Positions 56,933 to 64,000 of a stretch of DNA of 64,000 bases are shown here, in pieces. Every line of letters begins with the position of its first letter. Position 1 is the first letter of the stretch. The stretch is taken from the NCBI RefSeq assembly GCF_029407905.1, contig NC_073628.1, forward strand, positions 18,753,501 through 18,817,500, given 5' to 3'. The notes beneath the pieces were generated by a model. The model saw only the letters and a list, made by a program, of their open reading frames with translations, searched no databases and was not told the DNA's origin. Source of the DNA: Bubalus kerabau. Its lineage: Eukaryota; Chordata; Mammalia; Artiodactyla; Bovidae. Both the position numbers and the translations under genes were made by a program.

Positions 56933-59092
56933 CCAGTCAAGTAACCCCTGCTAAGTGGATGTGTCTGCAAGGCTCGGTGAAGCCATGGAACCCAAGACAA
57001 CGTGCTGTCCTGAGGACTTGCGGTTTCACATGAACATGGCACAGAACTCGGAAGGACCAAGGGTTTCTCGGTGCCTCTGCTGCATCCCTTACCCATGTTA
57101 ATTTTATAGCCAGATCATGTTTTCCATACCTGCCTCCTGCCGTCTCATCAAGGCAGGAAATCAGGCCGCTCTCCTGCCGGGGCCTCACCTTCGAACTTGA
57201 GTGGGTTGACCTAGTTCCCACATCTCTGGCACCAAGGGCAAAGGGTTTGAAGACCGTGACATGCTGGCCATGCCTGTCCAGGCAGACAACAGGATGCAGA
57301 TGGAGGTGGTGGAGGCAGTGAGGTTGCCAGCCTCTCCCGAGGCCCCACGGCACCCGTGGGGCCTCTCTGAGACCTCTCCGAGGCCAGGGGCTGCCTGCTG
57401 CCAATCTCCCCGGCAAACCTGATGCCTCGATGCTCCATATCCGCTTCTCTGGAACTCTGTACACGTACCTAGCGCTTGCACTCCTGCTTCTGCATTTAAT
57501 CTTCTCAACAAAGCCATAGCGCAGGATTTTACTGCTCCTTCCTCACAGACAAGGACCTGAGCTCAGAGGGGCGTATGAGTGTCCCAGACCACTCAACTGG
57601 ACTCAGCTCTCACGGCACCAGCTGCTGCCTCGGAAACTGCCCTGGGGAGTTGGAGGGGCCCCAGCTCATGGTTCTCCTAAAACTGACATCACCTGTAGCC
57701 CCAGGACAGGGGGCCCAGAGCTCCCGAGCCTCAGCTCTGACTCTACCTCCCAAAGCAGCTGGGGGTCAGCATGGAAGGGTTGCTGATGAAAGGAGCCAGG
57801 GGCACAGGTGACCCCCCTACCTGATGGAGTCTCTTTGGTGGCATACAGTGTGGGTTTTGAACGGTTTGTTAGACTTGTTCTTCTTTTCAGGACAGAAGTG
57901 AAAGAAACGATAAGGGAAGTTAGGACACTGGCCTAGCAGTCACTCTGAAAACTGAAGAATCACATGCTTGTGGAGGAAAAGTTAGAGGTAGGCTTCGGGT
58001 GTAACCACCGTCTTTGGCTAATTGAGACTGGGGGAGGATCTGGAGGGGGCAGGTTTCGGGAGCCGTCCCCAGAGAAGAGCAGTTCTGTCTGCCCAAGGCC
58101 CCACCACGAGCCTCGAGGTGAGTCCACGTGACTGGGTGCATGTCATGTGGGGGTTGAGTGGACAGGCCCCAGGGGTTCAAAAACGAAGGGTACACGGGGT
58201 TCAGCCTGGGAGTTTAGACCGGAGTCAGGAACTCTGGGGAAGGGATGTGATGTACCAGTCCCTGGGCTGTCCAGCCACTTTGAGGCTACACTGCTGATAC
58301 TTGCTGAGAGACAGATGCTGGGGAGCTGATGTGGAGGCAGTCAGGGGGCAAAGAGAGGTGAGGAATAGGGAAGATGGAAGAGAAAGGGAGCAGAGGTTAG
58401 TGGCAGACCCCAGGGATGCGGGGAAAGACGGGCAGGGGCAGAAGAATCAAGCAGAAAAGGAGTCACAAGGCCAGATGATAAAAAAAGGCAGAGAAAGGAG
58501 CCAGGAACAACGGGGCTGGGGAACCGCGAACCCGTTCCCACCTCCTGTGCAGTGGCCTGGCTGGGTCTGCCTCCCCCTCCTCCTCCTGCTCAGCCTCCCA
58601 CCCTCCCCAGGAGGGTGGGGCGTGGCTCCGTGTCACACCCCCTCCTCCCGTAACCACCACTCCGCCACGTCTGTCTGGATCTTTCTGTTCACCAGCCACG
58701 GCCAAGGGCTGGAACCTGAGCCCATCTGATGCCAGCTATTTGTCCAGGACTGCTGGTGCCAGAAACTTCCTTCGTTTCTGAAGCTCCTACAAGAGCTGGA
58801 AGGGGTAACAGGGCACGTGTGAACGGGCTGTAGATCACAAAGGTTCAGACGCTCAGAGCATACATTTCCAGGACTAAAATCTTCAAATCCCTCCAGGGCA
58901 GGGGGCTGCCCCCGAGGCAAGGGGCTGTGTGTCTCTGGACCTCATTGTCCTGCTGGTCCCAGGTCGGAAGAGGAGGCACTGAGGGAGTAAGTGCGTCTAT
59001 GTGGAAAAGCGTACGGCTTCACCAACACTGGCCAGGTGGCTGATCCCGGCCCGTGTCCAGAGATAGGGACGCAGATTCACAGGGTGAGAAGC
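56933..59092. other. GC-rich single-copy DNA, no gene recognised
   Basis: A MIR-like tail is near 57520-57610. No other element or exon is recognised. Confidence 0.45.
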
Positions 59093-59105
59093 TTTATTCT
59101 TTATT
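59093..59105 (-). terminator. Tandem poly(A) signals, minus strand (candidate gene end)
   Basis: Minus-strand AATAAAGAATAAAG gives two canonical signals one base apart. They could mark the 3' end of a minus-strand transcript whose body would lie above 59106. No exon of such a gene is recognised. Confidence 0.3.
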
Positions 59106-60768
59106 CCTGAAGCGGATCTAGGCTTCTAGCACCGAGAATGATCCAGGTGGATTTTCAAGGAGCCGCTGAATATGTATGAGAGACAGAATCTGAACACAAG
59201 AAACAGCAGAGGCGCAAGAGGAAGCTGGATGGATGAAGGCCGAGGGGACGAAGGCCTGGGACTGTGGCATGGACGGACCTGGCCGGACAGAGATGGGAAG
59301 CGAGGCAGGAGAAAGGAGGCTCAGGAGGAAGGAAGAAGATTAGAGGCCAAGGGAGTGGGCCAGAAGCCGGCGGAGCGGGCAGATGGAGCGGCACGCGGCG
59401 AGGCCTGGCCGCCAAGCCCTGCGGCTTCCGAGGGAAGCAGTCGCTTCCAGGGAGCATGTGGAAGATCCTTGTTGACTCGGGCCCAGCGCGGCCTCCACCA
59501 GCAGGAGCAGCCCCAGTCCCCGCCCTGATCTTCCTTTCCATCCTCCTCCAGGCTCCACCAGCCCCTCATGTGTGAGTCCTGGGGAAGCGGGAAGCCACTG
59601 CATCTTACCCGGGAGATGCTGTGTGTGCTGGGGTGTGGAAGCAGGTGGGAGGTGGGGGGAGGGGGCAGTGATTGGGCCATTGGCTAGAGTGGGACGGATC
59701 TGGTGGTTGAGGGGAGGCCAACCCTAACCCACCTACCTCGTGCCCACTGGAAGCATCCTGCAGCTTCTCCCTGGCCTCTTGCCCAGACCACCAGATTGCC
59801 ACAGTCCCCCTCCACAGGGAGAACCAGGGTGCACTCCAGGTTCTTGGTCAAAAGAATCCTGGGGCCTCCCTGACCTCATTCTCTCTACTGCTACTCACAG
59901 GTCACTCTCTTACAGCTGCTGCAGGCAGAGGGCAGTGTCTCCATGGCCCTACCCCAACAAAGCCCCCTGATGGGAAGGAAGCTCAGAAGGACCCAGTGAA
60001 GCAGGATTCCCCCCAGCCCCAGACCCTGCCCCACCAAGTCCCAGGCCCCTCACATGCTACCCTCTATCACCCATTTCAACCTCCCTCCCCAAGGGTGGCC
60101 AGAACACTGCAGGGACTCCGACGCCGCTCACTGCCCCTAGATCCAAGGTCAAGGGCTCCGGTGGTGGCCCAGACTGGATGAGAGCCAGGCCCCAGGAGAG
60201 AAGTGGTGGAGGAGGACTGCGGGGCAGGAATGCAGTGTCGCATGGAGGCGCCCGTGAGAAAGACAGGTACCAGGGAGCCAGATGGGCCAGGCGGGAACAG
60301 AAGTTAAGTGGGAAGAGACGGATAAACAGCAGACACGCAGCAGCCAGCCAAGCATATGCTCCACAAGCAGGCACCACCAGCACCCAGTTGGTGGGGGAGA
60401 AGGGGGCGGAGAGAGTGGCATGGACCCGCGGCAAGGGGATGGTAGGTTTGCTGCGGCTGACTGCTGCCCGGCTCGAACCAGGGGTTGACTCCCCCTCAGA
60501 ACTATTGAGCAGCCCGTGGGGGCCAGGTCAGGGAGAAGCGCCTGACCACCTGCCCCAGGCATGGTCTCTGGTGGAAGACCCGAGCCCCAGACTTGGACAT
60601 CTGAAAAGCAAGTTGCCAGCTCTAGGACCCCAGAGCAGAAATCCCGGGGCTGAGGGGAGATTCAGATGAGTAGCGGAGAAGCAGGCCTGGCCACCCCAGG
60701 AAGTCCTGGAGCCCTGTGGAGCCAGCTTCCACAAGCCCAGCCCATCCAGGTCAGAGCCCTCAGCCTGG
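59106..60768. other. GC-rich DNA with weak exon-like signals
   Basis: About 59380-59430 is CpG-richer. A splice-acceptor-like ACTCTCTTACAG ends near 59920. From there one plus-strand frame stays open to 60181 with proline-rich residues (KPPDGKEAQKDPVKQ). I do not recognise the product and give this a low prior. Confidence 0.3.
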
Positions 60769-60835
60769 TGATGTCATCCCTTTAAGCCCTGGGAAGGGAG
60801 GGGCGGAGCCAGGCTGGAGCTCTGCGACTTGACAG
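60769..60835 (+). promoter_or_regulatory. Candidate TATA-less promoter (CRE-like plus Sp1 site)
   Basis: TGATGTCA (CRE/ATF-like) at 60769-60776 lies 24 bases before GGGGCGG (Sp1 box) at 60800-60806, in a short GC-rich context. It is about 200-280 bases upstream of the candidate exon at 61048. Orientation and activity are inferred. Confidence 0.25.
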
Positions 60836-61047
60836 GCTCCACCCCGAGACCAGCTCAGCTTTGGGCCCTGTCTGCCCAGCTCCAGCCAGGCCTCCAGGCC
60901 AGCCTCCCTGCAGAAAAAGGCAGGCAGGAGGGTCCCACTCACCCACCCCAGCAGAAGGCTTACCTGGGGCCCTTGTCCATTACATCTGCATCCACCTAGG
61001 AGAGCCTGTTTCCTGGCACCCCAGCCTCAGCCTGCCTCTCCCCACAG

Positions 61048-61182
61048 CAAGTCCAGAAATGTTCGTCTGCTCTGCAAAGTACCAGGTGTCCCAGTGGAAT
61101 TTCTTCTCTAAATAGTGCTGCGGGAGGCCAGCAGCAAGCCAGGCACTACCCTGGGATTGCAGTGCCGAGCTAAAGGAATAAA
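61048..61182 (+). other. Candidate terminal exon with poly(A) signal
   Basis: A strong acceptor (CCTGCCTCTCCCCACAG) precedes a short open stretch ending CSAKYQVSQWNFFSK and the stop TAG at 61113-61115. A canonical AATAAA follows at 61177-61182. The order acceptor, stop, poly(A) signal is what a last exon looks like. I do not recognise the peptide and found no convincing upstream exon, so this may be chance. Confidence 0.25.
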
Positions 61183-61376
61183 GACTCTGAGCTGAATCTG
61201 GGACTGTTCTGAGCCCTAGGGCCAGACAGCACCCCCACAGGGTGGCCCCGTCACTGCTCACGCGCTCCTGGGGACAAAAACCTGCTCAAGGCCAGTTGCT
61301 GGCCTTCTCTCAAAGCTGACATCAGCCCCAGCACCCTGCCCACCTCCTCTCACTACCCCTGCCTGTACCAGCCACC

Positions 61377-61778
61377 ATGGCACAGGGCCCCGAGGCAGGC
61401 TGGGCAGAATCTGGCCTTCCCACACCAGGCTCAGAGGTCGAGGTGCTGTCGGGGGCTGCCTTGGGGCCACGGAGCTGGAGTGGCACAGAGGCAACAGCAG
61501 CCCAGCCCAGTGGGCAGGACTCCTCACACCACAGGGCCTCTTGTTCTGGACTCAGCTGCTTGGCATGGCCCCAGGACCCAGGGGCTGAGAGGAGCTCTCC
61601 CAGGCACAAGCCCTCAGTAGCCTCAGAGCCAGGACCACAGCAACCCACGTGCCAGGACAGATGCTGGGCTCCATGCCAGGCCCTCCTGGCCCTTCTAAGC
61701 CCTTGGCTCCAAAGCCAGGACCTGTCTGTGGCAGACAAGAGTGAAGACGAGAGTGAAACCAGCAGGAAGGAAGGATGA
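61377..61778 (+). CDS. 133-codon open frame with strong start context, unrecognised
   Basis: The ATG is in CAGCCACCATGG, an optimal Kozak context. The predicted peptide starts MAQGPEAGWAES and ends SEDESETSRKEG. It is rich in Ser, Pro, Gln and Ala, with no domain, signal peptide or membrane segment that I can see. GC-rich surroundings make long chance frames common here, and an antisense frame of 195 codons overlaps it. Most likely not a real gene. Confidence 0.15.
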   Translation: MAQGPEAGWAESGLPTPGSEVEVLSGAALGPRSWSGTEATAAQPSGQDSSHHRASCSGLSCLAWPQDPGAERSSPRHKPSVASEPGPQQPTCQDRCWAPCQALLALLSPWLQSQDLSVADKSEDESETSRKEG

Positions 61779-63679
61779 CTAGAAATGAAATTTCTGCTTT
61801 GTTCACTGAGCCCAGGACCAGGGGCCCTGGGCAAGACCAGCTCTGGGACACACTCACGTTGGGAACATGCTTGGCCGGATCTCGGAATGGACTTCACTTG
61901 TGGGACCACCCATGGGTCACGCGTGTCACACTTGCCAGGCTGCTTCCTCGCATATCAGGTTTGGTTCCTGTAACATTGCCATGATTGATGGAGATAAAGC
62001 AATGTTTTAATCCACTTTATGGATGAGGAAAGTGAGACTGGATTTAAGAGTCTGTTTATTGATGGCCTCACAAGGCACATGAGGTTGCCCAGAGATAAAT
62101 GAGCAATGGAACTTATTATGAGCTGGGCTGAGCAGAGAGCCCAGGCTCCCAGCCTCCTTCCCCATATTCACTGCTTCTCGTCCTCAGCTCCACGGGAAGA
62201 GACTCAGCAGGAAGATGCTAGGGAAGACCTGTGACCCAGGGATGCTGCTTGAGGAAACAGGGGTCAGTAGTGGGTGGATTGTTACCCTACCCGGGGCTTG
62301 GGACAGAGGGGACTGGGGGTGGGGATGGTGTGAGCACACATGTCATGGCATGTTTTCAAGGTGAGCTGGGAACGGTAAGCATGAGAGCTGGAGGTCACTG
62401 TGCAGCGTGCACCTCATCCTCTACCTGCAGCAAACTCGAGTCTGGAAGATGCACGTCACGAGGAGGGAGGGACTTCTCCCTGCGTGATGTGAACAGGGCC
62501 AGTATTTGGTGAGGAGGAAGTTGTGCAGATGGTTCACATAAGTGTCCTCTGTTAACGCCTATGCATTGGTGTGCACACATGTACCTGTGTGTGAGTGCCG
62601 GGGAGCAAGTGTGTAAAGGAATGTAGCTCACCTGGGCCAGGGCACTTCCTGGGCTGCCACTAAGATGCTGAGTCAGGCACCTCTGTTCTCGAATCCCATG
62701 GACCTCAGGGGGTTTTCCTCCCAGGATGAAAAGCTGAAAAGGTGAGTGAATCTGAGCCCTGAGCAGCACCCCCACTCATCCCCCACCTCTGCAGAAGACC
62801 TGAGCAGAGGACCTCAGGTTGGTCAGAGCTGATGACATTTAAATTCCAGCCAGGAGTGCTGAGGAGGCCAGGGAAGAGGAAGGAAAAGGTGGTGTGGATT
62901 CGGAAGGAGAGACTGGAGTTTGCAGATCTTGTCACTCAGCACCTGGATCCCCTGAGCTCCATTGGGCCAGGAATTCAAAGGTCAGGGTGGTGCCAGGACC
63001 TGCCTGTGCCTGGGGCAGCCCAGAGCTGCACCCCCTCAGGGCCTTGGAGCAGTTGGACTGCCCTGCCCTCCTGACTTCCCCAGCAGGTGCCCCAGGCTGA
63101 AGGCTAGAACCTCCTCCCTGCAGGGGGCTGGCTGCCCAGGAGGCTGCCCCATTACCACGGAGAAGACCACTCCTCCTCCATCAGTTGGGGATGCATGGAT
63201 CAGCCCCAGGGAACTGTCAGACCAGGTGGCCTCAGCCTCAGGCCCAGAGCAGAGGGGACTGGCGATAAATCCTAATACCAGCAGCAGAGCAGGGGCAGAA
63301 GAGTGACTCATGCAGGAGGTGGGGGCGGGGTGGGGGGTGGCCAGCCTGCGGGGCCTGAGGGGGTCGGGGTGGCTGAGAGCACAGTTCCCACCAGCCGCCC
63401 AAGTCTCCTCCCCAGGGCTTAGGTTCTGGCCCAGGTCCCAGCCCCCCACCTGAGGGCCCTTGCTCCCCATTCCCTCTGTGAAGGATGGACCTCTAGGGGT
63501 CACAACAGATATTCTAGACATATCCAAGCTGGAAGGACCCTCAGCTCCATTTCAGAGCCCAGCCCCCTCATTCCACAAATGAGAAACCTGAGACCCCAAA
63601 GAAAGTGGGGCTTGGCCAAGGTCATAGAATTCATTAGGCCACCACCAAGATCTATAAGGTGTTAGAAGTTCTTACAAAT
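61779..63679. other. Single-copy DNA with MIR relics
   Basis: MIR-like tails at 62005-62075 ('cactttatggatgaggaaag') and 63545-63640 ('cacaaatgagaaacctgaga', 'ggcttggccaaggtcata'). No gene recognised. Confidence 0.5.
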
Positions 63680-63955
63680 GGGTTTTCTTTGTTATTAATG
63701 TATTTATTTTTGGCTGTGCTGGGTCTCTGATGCTGCATGTGGGCTTTCTCTAGTTGTGACAAGCAGGAGCTACTCTCTTGTTGCGGTGCATGGGCTTCTC
63801 ACTGCGGTGGCTTCTCTTGCTGCGGACAGGTTCTAGGGCATGCGGGCTTCAGTAGCTGTGGCACAGAGGCTTGGTTGCCCCGCAGCATGTGGGAGCTTCC
63901 CAGACCAGGAATTGAACCTGTGCCCCCTGCATTGGCAAGCAGATTCTTAACTACT
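63680..63955 (-). mobile_element. CHR-2-type SINE, minus strand
   Basis: The T-rich tail complement (GTATTTATTTTTGGCTGTGC) leads into GCATGTGGGCTTTCTCTAGT, CTTCAGTAGCTGTGGCACAG and CAGACCAGGAATTGAACCTG. The head end is slightly truncated before the usual GGAAGTCCC block. Confidence 0.88.
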
Positions 63956-64000
63956 AACTATAGAACTTAGAAACTGGTAGAACTTAGAAATGTTTCTGAA

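Noticed and set aside
8451..60669. CRISPR array or prokaryotic mobile system
   Set aside because: No evenly spaced identical repeats with unique spacers, no Cas-like frames. Repeated words are SINEs, LINEs or the minisatellite.

Overview
This window is nuclear DNA from a pecoran ruminant, most likely a bovid. The evidence is the repeat content. Bov-tA (tRNA-derived) and Bov-A2 SINEs and BovB (RTE-clade) LINE fragments occur throughout, alongside cetartiodactyl CHR-2-type SINEs, an L1 3' end, MIR and L2 relics and ruminant-type LTRs. There is no bacterial, phage or CRISPR content. Nearly all long open frames are translations of SINEs or of GC-rich non-coding DNA.

I recognise no intact protein-coding gene. 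Two processed pseudogenes are clear: a TMA7 (CCDC72) retrocopy on the minus strand at 45.9-46.46 kb, and a mu-class glutathione S-transferase (GSTM) retrocopy on the minus strand at 54.2-55.27 kb. Weak gene-like signals cluster at 59.1-61.8 kb: a CRE/Sp1 promoter-like stretch, a strong splice acceptor with a short open terminal exon and poly(A) signal, a 133-codon frame with a good start context, and a poly(A) signal on the other strand. None matches a protein I know.

Layout. 0-18 kb is mostly single-copy, GC-rich DNA with scattered Bov-tA copies, including a head-to-head inverted pair at 8.0-8.4 kb, a (CA)n microsatellite at 7.3 kb and several homeodomain-motif-rich, AT-richer segments that look like candidate conserved enhancers. 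18.0-19.0 kb is an L1 3' end split by a Bov-tA. 20.77-26.86 kb is a multi-layer nest: an ancient repeat was split by a gammaretrovirus-like (ERV1-type) provirus with 4-bp CAAT target duplications, which later received a BovB fragment and a Bov-tA, while a Bov-A2 entered the outer repeat. 27.3-27.9 kb is a second LTR. 33.9-36.4 kb is a 2.5-kb 5'-truncated BovB whose reverse transcriptase reads YAND instead of YADD. 38.6-39.1 kb is a nest of three SINEs. 39.7-41.0 kb holds an LTR-like segment followed by a 36-bp minisatellite of about 19 units with a ~347-bp higher-order repeat. 41-64 kb is mostly single-copy DNA with the two retrocopies and some SINEs, plus an RFX X-box-like cluster at 52.8-53.0 kb.

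The region reads as a gene-poor, GC-rich intergenic or intronic stretch shaped by sequential retroposition. I found no new molecular system. The most informative content is the dated insertion nests, the higher-order minisatellite, the two retrocopies and the candidate regulatory segments.
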